NCBI GenBank assembly: GCA_029204225.1
Contig: CM055114.1
Coordinates: forward strand, 18,722,776-18,786,775
Reading direction: 5' to 3'
Origin: Diphasiastrum complanatum
Lineage: Eukaryota > Streptophyta > Lycopodiopsida > Lycopodiales > Lycopodiaceae
DNA length: 64,000 nucleotides
The position numbers were made by a program, and so were the translations under genes. Within the stretch, counting starts at the first letter, position 1; each line of letters opens with the position of its first letter. Shown piece by piece: positions 33,761-45,956 of the stretch. Below the pieces are notes generated by a model that saw only the letters and a list, made by a program, of their open reading frames with translations, was not told the origin of the DNA and made no database searches.

Positions 33761-35190
33761 TCACTTAAATTGTTCATAGAGTGATAAATTCAAAGGCTCC
33801 ACATAATGAATCAAGCAACCAAAATTGATCAATCTCAGATTTAGGATATTTAAATTGCCCAAGTTCAGGCCCTTGTAGAAGAGATTGGCCCTATCACTCA
33901 ACATAACTAAATTTTGTTGAAAATGCAGCAAAATAAGTCCACTTGATCCTAGAAATGATGGAGAAAGCACCTGAGTAAGATCCAAAAAGATTAAGATCCG
34001 AGTCACTAAAGGCATGCAAATCAATGATACCCCCTCTATAGAGAATTCTATAATCTAGAGTGGCCAAAAAGTATCTCAAGATCCTTTTTGCACTTTTCCA
34101 ATGTATGATCAATGGATCTTGCATATACACACACTAAAGCATAGATCAGGCCTAGTTATGGTAATCCGCATTAAGGAGCCTTAAAGTTTCCTATAAAGAG
34201 TGATATATATTGAGAAAACTTTGAGCATACTTAGACTGACTAATGCAGATGAATATGAACCTCTAAGTACTTCTATGCTCAATATGAAGTGAAGTTGACC
34301 AAGATCTACCATCTTAAACTCTAGAGATAGATATTTCTTGGTTTTCTCTATGCCATCATTGTTATCACCACTAAGTATGATCTGATCTACATAAATCAAT
34401 AAAAGTACAATGCCATTTACATGAAAATTTATGTACAAGCGTGAATCATACTCACTTTGAGTGAATCCTATAGAAACAATAAAACCATTGAGTCTTGAAT
34501 TCCAAGACCTTGATGCTTGCTTCAAGCTATACAAGCTCCTTTGAAGATGACATATTTTACCTTCCATCCCGAGCTTGATGAAGCCTTGGGCTTGCTCCAT
34601 GAAGATTTCCTCCTCCAAATAACCATTAAGGAATGCATTAAGAACATCCATTTGGAAAAACAAAATGTGAAGAAAGTTATGGTGACCATATTGGCCATGG
34701 GTGTAAAAGTTTCTTCAGAATCTATGCCCCTCTCTTGGGCATATTCTTTGGAGAATAACCTTGCCTTGTGCTTGCTTAGACTTCCATCCAAGTTGAGTTT
34801 TAACTTAAAAACCCATCTACATCCGATCAGATTCTTTAGAAGTCTATCAAAAAGGATCCATGTGCCATTTGCCAGATTCAAAGCACTTCATCTAACATTA
34901 CTTGAAACCACACTTTGGAACTTAATGTATCTTCTACAATTGAACATCCTTCAAAACTTGAAATGAGTGCAAGTGATGAAGATGGATTACCCTCGACTTG
35001 CTTGCGCTTGTCTTGATATGTGAGTCTTATTGGCTCCTTTCTTACCCTTGATGATCTTCTTGGAGTGATTGGTACACTTGGCTCTTGCTCCTCCTCAAGA
35101 TCAAGATTGTCTTTATTCTCGGCTCTTGATAGGTGATTTGGTTGGAGCCATCAACTAGCTTATGCATCTTACTTTCATCAAATATGCCAG
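33761..35190 (-). pseudogene. Ty1/copia integrase-RT linker, RT and RNase H, decayed
   Basis: From high to low coordinates: a linker with RRSSRV/KEPIRLTYQDKRK-like sequence, then the transcriptase start (HKARLFSKEYAQERGID, ETFTPMANMVTI), a frameshift, MDVLNAFLNGYLEEEIFMEQ, SLYSLKQASRSWNSRL and YVDQ where active enzymes have YVDD. After more shifts come YMQDPLIIHWKSAKRILRYF and FSDSDLNLFGS from RNase H. The catalytic change and several frameshifts show it is dead. It points toward the intact copia gene at 31404, so the two form an inverted pair of related polymerases. Confidence 0.9.
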
Positions 35191-35215
35191 TTGTATGCGA
35201 GCAAAGTTTTTGCAA

Positions 35216-36020
35216 GCTCGAAAATCTTTACTCCAAATCAAACCATGTCAAAGAATTGTCATCTTCATGCTATGCTAATTCTTGGCTAAAAGATGCTTTG
35301 CCCAACACATCAAATTTAGATCTCCAAAATAGTAAGGAGTTGCAAGATTCGATAAAGAATTTTATTAGCAACAAAAGAAATGACATAAAGCCTTTAATTT
35401 TTTCTGGAATAAGTTATATATGGAGGATTGAAGATATATATGTGTGGATGGGCATCCAATCCAAGAGAAAACATGTGAGAAGAAACCAAAGCCTGCCTAG
35501 CACGTCAAATGATGTCGTTGAGAAAGTTTTTCAAGTGAGTAGTTTGAGTAAAGTAGAGTTCGAATTTATATGCTTGTATTCAGAAAATATGTTGTTTTGT
35601 TGGTTTTTGTCACAAGTAATGGAAACACGTATAGCATGTTGCATTGATATTTCTTCATAGCCTAATGATATAGTTGTTGAAAAGTTGTCATTGCCATCTT
35701 CTGGGAGCATTTTGCAAATGCAGTAAGTATTTATTGATTCAAATATTTATTTATGACCATGTCAATATACAAAAAAATAACTTGAAAGCTAATCCAAAAA
35801 AATATGTTTGATCATGAAATGTGTTATGTACCATTTTCAGGTTGAGGATGAAGAATGTTATCGTCCATCTCTTTCTGAATTTCCCCAGGGTGTTGTAAGA
35901 TTCTTTTGTTCAAATGTTTTCTATTCATATTCACATTATGTGATTCTTTTATGACAAGATTCTAAAATTTTATTTTTATTTAATAGCATATAAAAGACAT
36001 TACGGAGTTTTTTGATGAGG
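35216..36020 (+). CDS. possible three-exon gene of unknown function
   Basis: Exon-like frame 35216-35534 reads NSWLKDALPNTSNLDLQNSK, NKRNDIKPLIFSGISYIW, DVVEKVFQ and ends at a GTGAGT donor. A TTTTCAG acceptor at about 35840 opens VEDEECYRPSLSEFPQ. A TTTAATAG acceptor at about 35986 opens HIKDITEFFDE before a GTAATC donor. Splice sites are reasonable but the protein is not recognised, and the 5' side merges with the decayed copia element. It could be a captured gene fragment or chance. Confidence 0.3.
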
Positions 36021-38028
36021 TAATCTTTTTTTTTTCTCTCTCTAAGTGTCTTATTCATGGTGTATGGGTTAAATAATTCATATTTTTTTCATTTTATTCT
36101 TTTTGTTGTTTGTAAATAATGTTGTACAAGCTCATATGTTTTTTGTATCACATTAATAAGTTGACTTTGTTTGATGTGTTTGTTTAGGTAGGAATATAGT
36201 CATATAATGGACGAGCCATCTTTTTAGGATGCATTAGCATCGCTTAATACATTGCTAACTCATGTTAAATTTAACATTATTTTAACATTGGTATCAAATC
36301 AATAATAATCTTTTCGTTGTAAATTTTTGTTTTTAAATTCTTTAGATGTTGATTTATGCACATTGTAAATATGAAAAAGATTTTCATATGTCAAAAAGAT
36401 TTGTGTAGAAAATTTTTATATTATGATATTTTCATATTTCACTTTTCACATATAGAAAAAATAAAAAATATCTTATTTTAACAAAACATTTTCTTTTGAT
36501 ATACACTTTTTTATAAATGTAACTTATTATCTAGAAAATTTTAAATGCAAACTTTCTTTTACTACTTAGAAAAAATTTAAAGAAATCTTATAAAAAAAAT
36601 TTAAATGTTAATTTTTTAGATGAGAATTTTTTTCTTAAAACTCTATTTTTCCTATATAGAAAAGCTCAAAAGATCTTATTTAAGAAATTTGAAAGTTAAT
36701 ATTCCTATATGAAGAATCTTTGCAAACCTTATTTTCCTACATAGGAAAAAGTTTATAATGTCTCTTATCTAGGAAATTTCAAAGTTAATTTTCCTAGTCA
36801 TCATCTAGGAAATGGTATCAAGTTTTCTAATATTTCTTTTTTCCTAGTTGTGTTTAGGGTTTAGGGTTTATTCTTTCGCAACTAGGAAAAAACTTATTCT
36901 TTTACATCTAGGAACTTGTCATATTTTTCTTGTGTAAGACGTTCAGAGATAAGACTTACTTTGTCCTCAAGAATTATTACTAACATTAATACCAACATCA
37001 TTGCCATCCTCACTAAAATCTAAGTGCATCACGTAGTAGCTGCTAAAGTGAAGCCTGTGCTGAATTCATTCTCGAGCTTGTTAGTTTGGGAGAATAGTAA
37101 AATAAAAACAATCATAAAAGAGTAACATGAGAGTATATTACTACATAAAACATGATGACCAAAAAAAAGAGAAATGACTTGGAGACCCATTTTTTTTAAA
37201 ATTTTTAAATATTTTCAAAAAATTCATCAAATTTAAAATGCTTCAAATAAATATATTGTCATGTTAAAAAAATGTTGTATTTTGCAAGAAAATAATTCAA
37301 ACTACAAAAATTTGATCAATAGATTTTCATAAATAGCTTAAAATTAACTTATACTAAATAATAATACTATTCAAAATAAAATCATTAGATACACAACCAC
37401 TATAATAACTAAAAAAAAATTTCGCTTATTTAAAACAAAAGTTATAGTTTTTTTTTTTAAATCTTTGTATCGAAAAAATTATTTTTTAAATCATGATAAA
37501 TTTTAATTAAGATTTTTTAAAGTTCTAAATATACATAGGTGGGACTAGAGCATAATCCCACCTATGTATATTTACATAAAATCTTTACATATACCTACGT
37601 AATTTCATTGAATACCTACCTACCCTATTACAAGGGTTTCTTGAACTTCTATAATTAATTATATTTGTATTTAAAAAGTATAATTGTTAAAAATTCAACA
37701 AAATCATGAAAATCACATTATTACAAAAGATAACATGAAAATAAAAATTTAGATTATGACTATTACCTTTGAAATTCTTTTCTCATTTTTGCAAGAGAAA
37801 GTTGACTCTCGACAACTCTAGAAAGGATACTTCATAGAGAAATGGTAATCCTCCCTTCACACGATCTCGTGCGTCAACAATTGAGTACAATCAAGTGATA
37901 TTTTCATCTTATGATAGCTCACATCTTTTGAGAAATATTATAATCTTGTCAGAAAGACTGATCACATGATTTAAAATATTCTAGGATTATCTTTTAATCA
38001 ACAACCTTTTCGCTTATAAATCCATCAA
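36021..38028. other. very AT-rich intergenic DNA with an interstitial telomere motif
   Basis: No gene is seen. Between 36390 and 36910 phrases of the type TTTCCTA(N)TAGGAAA and AAATTT recur as degenerate inverted words. TTTAGGGTTTAGGGTTTA, two and a half units of the plant telomere repeat, lies at 36853-36870. Confidence 0.6.
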
Positions 38029-38421
38029 ATGATCCGCAATTTGCTAACACCTTCGCCATTTCAATCTCAATCTTCCGCTTATAGTGCTCTCTCTCTTGCT
38101 TCTGTCAAAATGGCTAATCGTGGTGAAATCAAAGGTGGACACGTGATCAGAAGAAGAGTAATAATGTTGCAGTATGTCGATGAAGACTCTAGAATTACCT
38201 CTGAAAATTCTCCTCCTGCTAACTACTTTACCAACATGGAAGGGACGTCTTCTAAAGAATCAGAGTCAGAACAAGCAAAACCTGGTTCCGGAGAATACAG
38301 TATTCCGCTGGTTCGCAATCTTCCGGCACTAAAATTATTGACAATGTCGTTAATATTATGCACAGTTTTAAACCTGTTCAACTTGATTATGTCTCTGTAT
38401 TACGGAACCCGTTTGATGTAG
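38029..38421 (+). CDS. hypothetical small protein with C-terminal hydrophobic segment
   Basis: Open for 130 codons. A second Met at 38110 (MANRGEIKGG) may be the start. The middle is polar and Ser/Glu-rich (EGTSSKESESEQ). The last 30 residues contain LLTMSLILCTVLNLFNLIM, a likely single membrane helix, ending YYGTRLM. I see no known domain. A CT-rich leader precedes the second Met. The frame is more codon-balanced than its surroundings, so it may be a real gene, but there is no support beyond that. Confidence 0.35.
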   Translation: MIRNLLTPSPFQSQSSAYSALSLASVKMANRGEIKGGHVIRRRVIMLQYVDEDSRITSENSPPANYFTNMEGTSSKESESEQAKPGSGEYSIPLVRNLPALKLLTMSLILCTVLNLFNLIMSLYYGTRLM

Positions 38422-40248
38422 AAATTTGTTGTTGAAATTTTGTGTAGTATTATATTAAGAAGACTCGATATTAGTACATCTTTGAATTCGAATATTACTT
38501 TTGTTTATATTGCAACATGCTTATTTCATGGACATGCATAATTCTTAATTGTTCTAACAATATCTTGATAACAAGTTTCGTGTCGTGCAGTCCAACAAAA
38601 TTATCATTCTTCTTTTAAAAGACACCCGAGAATGATAATTTTTTTCTCAAATAAAGGAATAAGTCTTCTAAAATAGTCAACCTGTTCTAGGAATAATCTA
38701 AGCGAATGTCTGTCTTAAATGCTTCTAAAAAAATTCCTTCTGGACATTTTTGTTTCAGGTTCCTTGAACCACTACACAATATCTTTATCACAATTAAGAC
38801 CAATTTTGATCCCCGACAACGGCTCTAAAATTCAACTTATGTTGTAGCTTACTGGACTCATTTCGCTAGATCTTGTGTAGTATAGAGGTTATCATTCCCC
38901 AAAGAGATTGAAGATATAGGTGTTATTGATGAAAAGGTGTCATATAGTGAAATTAATGATAAACTGGTCATCAACAAATGATAAACTAGTCATCAGCAGA
39001 TGTTCAGAATAGACAGCCAATACCGCCTGGTGTTCATGAATTAAATGCCTATTCAAATCTACACATCATTCCAATATATCTAATAATCTTGTGCACACAA
39101 TTTACACTTCAACACTGATTCGAATTAGAGACCCCTCCAATTACACAAGACATATCAGAGAATCCACACAATTCTGATACTCTATGATAGTTGTATTGCA
39201 TAAGTAGTTAAGTATTACTACAAATAAATTGGAGGATCTACACCACCAATTATCCCACTTATCAAAGCAACAAATGGCATATAGTTGTACTAAACATAGA
39301 TCCATGACGTTCTTGATGCAACCTGAATTAGATTAATAGATTTATGTACTACGATGTGTATTCATCACGTTCAGGTTCAAAACATTTAGTTGGACAAAAT
39401 TTTTTATCTTAGTACTAATTTGCAAAAGACGTAATCCCAGAAATATTAAGATAGCAAGAGTGAGACACAAGCATATACCAAATAAGGTCCTCAACCCTTC
39501 TATCTGAAATATATTTCAATAAAGCAACTAATTACATCGACTCTTTATAGACTCGCGAATGTCCATAACTGCCTAACTGCTATAACTAATTCAGATATCA
39601 AATTACAAAATTCGAGTGTATTGATTTTCTAAACATTGATACATATCGATAACCATTTACAAACTAGTATAGAAGCTTTAAGTTATATAACAAAAGGGAT
39701 GGTATGCCTCCATAAACAAAGCTCTTAACTACAAACAAAAGTAAGGGATCATGTGAGCCTTCACAGTCATCCAGATCCACCAATGGGAGTCATATATGCT
39801 AATTTTCCAAAGTTGACTATTCTCATTAGCTAGAACCAAAAAAGTTAGTCTTCCACATATATAAGAATATTCCCTATAAAATAGGATCTAATGGAATCTC
39901 TCAATCTTATCCACTACAATCTTATCCACATGTGTGAATAGCATCTTGACATGTGGGAGCATTTACTCATTCACATGGAAGTGCATTCTATTTACAAAAA
40001 GTTTGATCAAAATGACTTTTTTCTAGATTCTACTCAAAGGTCAATTTCACACTTGTGTAAATCCATCTAAAATCAATCTAACTTTATAGAATTAATTTAT
40101 ATACATCCTTTCGCACGTGGGAACAGTCTCCACACATGTGAGATCCTATCATGATCAAATATCTCAAGATTAATCAAGTACATCAAGTTGGAAGTGACAT
40201 TTTTAACATCCAAGACTAGGAGTATATTGAATCCTATACGTACTGGTC
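38422..40248. other. intergenic; probable LTR relic at 39.9-40.2 kb
   Basis: No gene is seen. Between 39890 and 40150 the words CCACATGTGTG, CACGTGGGAACAGTCTCCACACATGTGAG and others parallel the 24.2-25.0-kb LTR relic, including a phrase close to CACATGGGAACAGGCTCCAC. Confidence 0.45.
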
Positions 40249-41584
40249 ATGGACATAATAGAGTTCAATATAACAAGTTTTTCAAGTTCCACAAACGACA
40301 AACTTCTGGAGTTTTTGAATGACAATGACATTCCATCTGACAAATTAGAGTATTTTTCCACTGTTTTTCTTGCACCTTTTAATATCAATAAGCTAGTTTA
40401 TGAGAATTGTTATAAATTACTTTCTCTTGATATTTTCTCTCAGATTATTACCACTCCAGTTAGGGATATAGATAGTTTTTTTTCATTCATTTTCTTGACC
40501 TTGTACATTCTCAACCATCCTCTAAGCACAAACATGATAGAAAGTATGCTAACCTACATAAACATTTTAAGAGAAATATATATTACGAGAGTCCAAAAGA
40601 GAAAATGTCTTCTTCTATTCAAAGGTATGGCGTTTTCTTTTATATATCTTTAGAAATTCCAAATGATGAGTCTCTTGAATCTTCTGATGTTCTCTTGATT
40701 GAAGCATCTGCATCTACTTCAGACGACGTAGATGAAGTAGATACTGATATAGGGATTGAAGCTGAAGCATCCATGGCTTCAGATTATGAGCAAACTCCCT
40801 CTTGTTCTATAATCCTCTCTGACTCTCTTTCAACTGCAACTCCCATTAATATATTAACTCTACTCAATGTTCCCATATAGTTTATAGATAATGACAATCA
40901 TATTTCTTTTAATGATACTGAAAATGTTTTGAATATGAGAGGATGAATTCCTCTCAATTTTTGCACAACATGTATCCGAATTTTCTAACATAATTGATTA
41001 CACTTATAATGATCTTGAAAGTGAGATAGATTTTGATAAATATAGCAATTGGAAATCTGGAAAGGAGGCATTGAAGGCCATAATTGAAAAATCGAAAGCC
41101 TATGAAGAAACTTTGCCGAATGAGCAAGAATTATTTCCATAAAAAATATCCTCCAAAGATTCAGTATATCCCCTTGAGCAGTGTAGAGGCCATTGGAGGA
41201 CATGACATTGGCAGAACAAACATCGTTAAATACGATGATCATGATCTGGTAAGTAGATATTATATTGGTATTGATATTGTGCAGTTTTTTTTTTTTTCAA
41301 ACAAATGTTGAAGTTTGAGGTTGTATTGTGATGTTTCATTCTAAATTTATTTCTTGACTCTTTTACATGATGCTATTGAACTAGATGCTTTTGGTACGAG
41401 ACATGGAGGCCTTCGAGGTGTATCACATGGGAGAAATGATATATCACTTTCTCATTATTCGAAAAACCCTCAAAATAATGAGATTTGTATATATCATTCA
41501 TCTTTTAATCCATATGTTGTCACTGTCATTATGGTCATCAAGCCATTATCTACAAGTTTAGCAGGCCATGACATTATACAATAA
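40249..41584 (+). pseudogene. unidentified exon-like frames
   Basis: Three successive open stretches follow on the plus strand: 40249-40653 (Phe/Ser/Leu-rich, with DNDIPSDKLEYFSTVFLAPF), 40605-40880 (acidic, SSDVLLIEASASTSDDVDEV), and, after stops, FSNIIDYTYNDLESEIDFDK at about 40980-41030, KKYPPKIQYIPLSSVEAIGG and FGTRHGGLRGVSHGRNDIS. No family is recognised. A frameshift near 40605 separates the first two. Low complexity and AT bias make the coding status uncertain. Confidence 0.25.
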
Positions 41585-41739
41585 TTATCTTTCCATTTAC
41601 TTGATGTTCTTCTAATTTATAAAATCGAATAATGTATCTAACAACATTTTCGTAATCAAGAAATATATTATTGCAATCGTTGTGATTGAGCTCACCATAT
41701 TCTGATTTGTATAAATCAATTAAATGAAGTGGTTGGCCA

Positions 41740-42821
41740 ACTCCTTTGAACATTTCGTCATTATAATAATTTCTTGTTTATCTTATTCGATATGGACGAG
41801 GAAGATAAGTTTTCTCCACCGTTACTTGAGAAAAATCTTCTTTAACTATTCTAAAAAAAGTGGGATATGCATTTCTGCTAATTCCAAAATCATCACATGC
41901 ACCTTCTATCACATTTGCATCCAAGTAAGTTTGAACCTTATTCAAAATAGTCTTTGCAATTTCGTTTATCAAATCGAGCATTTTTCATCATTGTCTTTGC
42001 TGACTTTCTTGGTAAAACATGACTTAAAGATGATCCAACGCATGAATGATCTGTTAAATAGTTCTTTGCCAACAAACATGATCTACAACAAACATATAAA
42101 ACTCAAATTATGTTTAATAAATTGACAATGCATATTATCAAATGCAAATGAAACTTAAATGACAAATACAAATCAAATAAACAATTTATAAGAAAACATA
42201 CTTAAATTCTCGAATCCTTTTTTTTCGATTGCCCCTATGTGTAGATAAGTCATCAATATTCTTCATCGGTACTCTCTTTCTTTTTCTTTTCATCATTTCC
42301 TTTTTGATAACTTGTATATCAACAACATATTTTAAACTTTTGGATCACAACTTCTCCATGGATTCTATCATATCTTGGTTTGAGCCACAAAGACTAGTGA
42401 CTGTAGTATTCAGCTCTGATATAACATGCTTGAGTGCATTGTTTTCAGCACTAGTGTGTTGCACATAATGAAGCAATTGTTGATTTGCATGTAATTGTTG
42501 ATTAGCAAACTATAATTGCTGATTAAGATAATCTACGCTATGCATTCGAATATCACGCAACCTTTGACAATATCCAAGTAATCCGCTATTCCATCCACAT
42601 ACAAATCTGAGAAAATGAGTTACAGACTTGAAATCTAGACACAAATTGGTAGTCGGATCATTAGGATAAATTGATCCATCCACCCACAAATCTATATTCT
42701 TATGATTATTCATTCCTAATTCTCTAACTTTTGCAACAAGATTCTCTATAGCTTTCCAATTTTTCTTAATAAATGGAGTGCATTCCATAGGAAGTGCAAC
42801 ATGTAAATAGAACATTGCCAT
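41740..42821 (-). pseudogene. unidentified multi-exon protein family, copy 2
   Basis: The minus strand repeats the order of 10517-12480. A frame at 42821-42510 reads KNIDLWVDGSIYPNDPTTNL. A coiled-coil-like stretch with NALKHVISELNTTVTSL follows, then the basic KKEMMKRKRKRVPMK and RGNRKKRIREFK. After a gap comes LDANVIEGACDDFGISRNAY, PTFFRIVKEDFSQVTVEKTY (41981-41778), parallel to the GACDFAGISRETYAPIFK block of copy 1. The later blocks of copy 1 (LDESE, CLYC, CTLHAEVRLIEK) are not found here, so this copy is truncated at its 3' side near 41740. Function unknown. Confidence 0.5.
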
Positions 42822-43240
42822 TGTTGAAAGCTACAATAGATAAATGCTTCAAACTACAATAAGTCAATATAGTGTACCTTACTTTTGTAATGTCTATGTC
42901 GTGCTATCTTGAGGTATTTCTAGCTTATGACTTGAATAATAGTTGAAATACTACTAGTCACAATATTTCATTGGACTTGAGCTTTTTTCGTACTAGATTT
43001 ACGTAGTGTGGGATGAAGTGATGTGTTGGTTTTATGGGACATTAGTATCTCTCTTAATCCTAAGCTTATTGGGACATGATTGATATGAACCCTAAGATTC
43101 AAATGAATTTGTGTATTCAAATGTTAAGAAGTTTAAGTCAATCTATTGTCTAGGTGTCATTCATGGTGAGACTCTTAATAGAGAGGAATTTTGCTAAAAT
43201 GATAAACCAGTTCCAAAATAATAGTTCTTGAGATTATTAC

Positions 43241-43514
43241 CATATATCTTTGACCATTTTGTGTAGTAAGGGACGACGCGAGGCACTATCTCGTTATATG
43301 ATCGATTCATCGGCGTGGAGGCTACATGATCTAATAATCGAACTAGTTCACGTTGATTTCCCACTATTGGAATGAAAGGTGGTCCCTTCGCTCCCTGCTT
43401 CCGGAGACCCTCGTAAATCTGCAATGGGCGCTGCAGCCATAGACCTCTTAGCAGCCGCGCCACCCCAGGAAGAATTGCCACTCCGGTTGCAGCTACCAGC
43501 CATTGGAGAAACAT
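43241..43514 (-). CDS. cytochrome P450 first exon (72-clan type), orphan
   Basis: From ATG 43514 the exon encodes 91 residues and ends at a GTAATA donor after KWSKIY. The N-terminus is a hydrophobic anchor (MFLQWLVAATGVAILPGVAR) for the ER membrane. LRKQGAKGPPFIPIVGN is the Pro-rich hinge, and NEIVPRVVPYYTKWSKIYG is the conserved exon-1 end of CYP72-clan enzymes. Its GC content is higher than that of its neighbours, as expected for a host gene. No further P450 exon (ExxR, heme-binding FxxGxxxC) is visible in the remaining 43 kb on this strand. Either the intron is enormous and filled with repeats, or this is a severed fragment. A telobox-like CTAGGGTTTC lies about 120 bases upstream, consistent with a leader. 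Confidence 0.82.
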
Positions 43515-44242
43515 TTCGGTGGAGTGCCAGGCCCAGACTGATATAGAGATTAGCAAGGTTCAGGTAACTATTGTGAAGCTCAGGAGTACTGATAATGTAC
43601 AAACCATGCCAAACATGAGCAAAGGAAACTAGAAACCCTAGATCAGTTTGCTAACAAATTATCTTTTTTACGATATTCAAGTCCTACAAGCTGCAAAGCA
43701 GCTCTCGTCAAAATCTGGGATTGTAGGGAGGACGTAGCTCATTTACAAACCAGGAGCGAGACAATCTCAGAAATCTCATGAATGGAATAGAATGCTAGAC
43801 GCCTAAAGTACTCCAATTTGGCGTGTTTGATTTTAGAACTGTAACACCGACTTGCTGTCCTGCTATCTTATTAGCACATTGGGGTTTGGCCCCGACCCCC
43901 AAACCCGGACCCTCTTCAGCTCCCGACACGCATCCCAGGTGCCGGCCTGTTGCTGCCCGCCCTGCCTGGCTTGTACTGACCTCTTCTCCACTTGGCAGAT
44001 CTCAATTTCTCCCATAATCGACCGGGAGAAATGTATTTGCCTGCATATATTATGAAACTGCCCATTACTTCCCAGACATGCGTGATGATGAAGGTACTTG
44101 TGCACAGGCCTGGTGCCCAGTCTGCTCTCTCGTGGGGGTCCCGGCGCCAGGCCGTTGTGTGGTCTTGGCTGTCCCGGCGCAGGCGACAACACCATTGTGG
44201 TCCAACGTGAGGGTGGCATCATTGTGGTCGTGGTCTTGGTTG
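43515..44242. other. GC-rich stretch, no gene
   Basis: Upstream part may hold the P450 promoter. From 43820 the sequence is GC-rich with CCGGCGCC words. Frames on both strands are open by composition and are not convincing genes. Confidence 0.4.
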
Positions 44243-45600
44243 GCAGCATGGTCCTGCGTGGTGCCAATATGTGTGGTCCTGGCTCCAGTGCGTTGTCGGC
44301 GTCACCCATGACATTGAGTTTTGTCTTTTGTCCCTGCTCGGACTCCACATGTCAGTCGCCTATTGGGTCGGGGACATCTTTGTCCCCAGGCTGTCCCTGT
44401 GCCAATACATTCTCAAGAATACATCCTCAAGAGAAAGTCATAAAGTTCTAGAATGTAGGCACCCACCACCTAGAGATAAGGCTTACTTTTTTTCAAAAAT
44501 TATCACTAACATCATCATTACATGAATTCTCACTAGCCATAGTCAAAGGTTACTCATCAATACTTGTGGAACTAGTGCATGGTGTTTGAGAGTACTTATA
44601 TATGCATGTAAAGGAGATTCAAAAGTAATTGGATGAAAATCGTATCTTATATGATATAATTTGGAAATTATGTGCAGGCTGAAACAAATCTATACATATA
44701 ACAATCACAATCTGAAAGTGACACATGCAGTTCACTTTAATAACATTAGAAATTTGTATTGAATTTCTGGTTCATCAACATGAGAATGAATGCATAGGAA
44801 CAATGTCAAAAGCTACACAAAACGGTAGTACTTAAGTACCAAACTGGAGTACTGAGAAGTACCAAACTGGAATACTGAGAGTATTGGAGTGTGAATGTGG
44901 TCTCGGCGCCAGCGCCAGCATGGTCTCGCGTGGTGCCAATGTGTGTGGTCCCGGCTCCAATGAGTTGTCGGCGTCACGCGTGACAGGGGGTTTTGTCCCC
45001 TGCTCGGACTCCACATGTCAGTCGCTTATTGGGTCGAGGACAAGTTTGTCCCCAGGCTATCCCCTACATGTTAGTCGCTTATTGGGTCGGGGACAGCTTT
45101 GTCTCCAGGCTGTCCCCGTGCCAATACATCCTCAAGAATACATCCTCAAGAGAAAGTCTTAAAGTTCTAGAATGTAGGCACCCACCACCTAGAGATAAGG
45201 CTTACTTTTTCTTCAAAAATTATCACTAACATCATCATTACATGAATTCTCACTAGCCATAGTCAAAGGTTACTCATCAATACTTGTGGAACTAGTGCAT
45301 GGTGTTTGAGAGTACCTATATATGCATGTAAAGGAGATTCAAAAGTAATTGGATGAAAATCGTATCTTATAAGATATAATTTGGAAATTTTGTGCAGGCT
45401 GAAACAAAGCTATACATATAGCAATCACAATCTGAAAGTGACACATGTAGTTCACTTTAATAACATCAGAAATTAGTATTGAATTTCTGGTTCATCAACA
45501 TGAGAATGAATGCATAGGAACAATGCCAAAAGCTACACAAAATCGTAGTACTTAAGTACCAAACTAGAGTACTGAGAAGTACCAAACAGGTACTATCTAT
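44243..45600. repeat. direct tandem duplication of about 0.7 kb
   Basis: 44243-44870 and 44915-45600 are near-identical, starting CAGCATGGTC...CGTGGTGCCAAT and ending in GTACTGAGAAGTACCAAAC. The second copy contains an extra internal doubling of about 50 bases (GTCGCTTATTGGGTCG...TCCCCAGGCT). The end passes into a short minisatellite of GTACTGAGAAGTACCAAAC units up to about 45690. The frames inside are not genes. Confidence 0.9.
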
Positions 45601-45690
45601 AACTAAATGAAGTACTGAGAAGTACCAAACAAGTACTATTTGTACCAAACTATAGTGAGAAGTACCAAACAGGTACTACTTTGCTCTGCA

Positions 45691-45937
45691 ACAACAAACA
45701 CAAAATATGCAGTACTGAGAACTACTAGGAAACACTGTTATCTACCACACAGACACTGATCTATATTTATACTAATATGTGCTAAACGTAGCTACTAAAA
45801 GTGGCTCAAAATCAGGCCTCTAATTTCTCTTCAGCAGAAGGTAATGTTCCTATAAATCAAGGACTTGACTTCAATAGAAATAGGAGTTTTTCTCTGATTC
45901 TAGGTGTCCCATAAGTCAAGGCTTGACTTTCTCAACA
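45691..45937 (-). repeat. LTR start of a minus-strand copia element
   Basis: In the minus orientation the polypurine tract AAGAGGGAG is followed by TGTTGAGAAAGTCAAGCC (from 45937). The other LTR end is not clear; it may lie in the minisatellite region. Confidence 0.6.
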
Positions 45938-45956
45938 CTCCCTCTTCAAGCCTTGA

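Noticed and set aside
40249-40880. An endogenous pararetrovirus gene
   Set aside because: Considered because of AT-rich, Ser/Leu-rich frames, but no movement protein, CCHC or reverse transcriptase motif is present.
43823-44525. Several overlapping frames in GC-rich DNA
   Set aside because: All frames are open because of composition, and the region is part of a tandem duplication.
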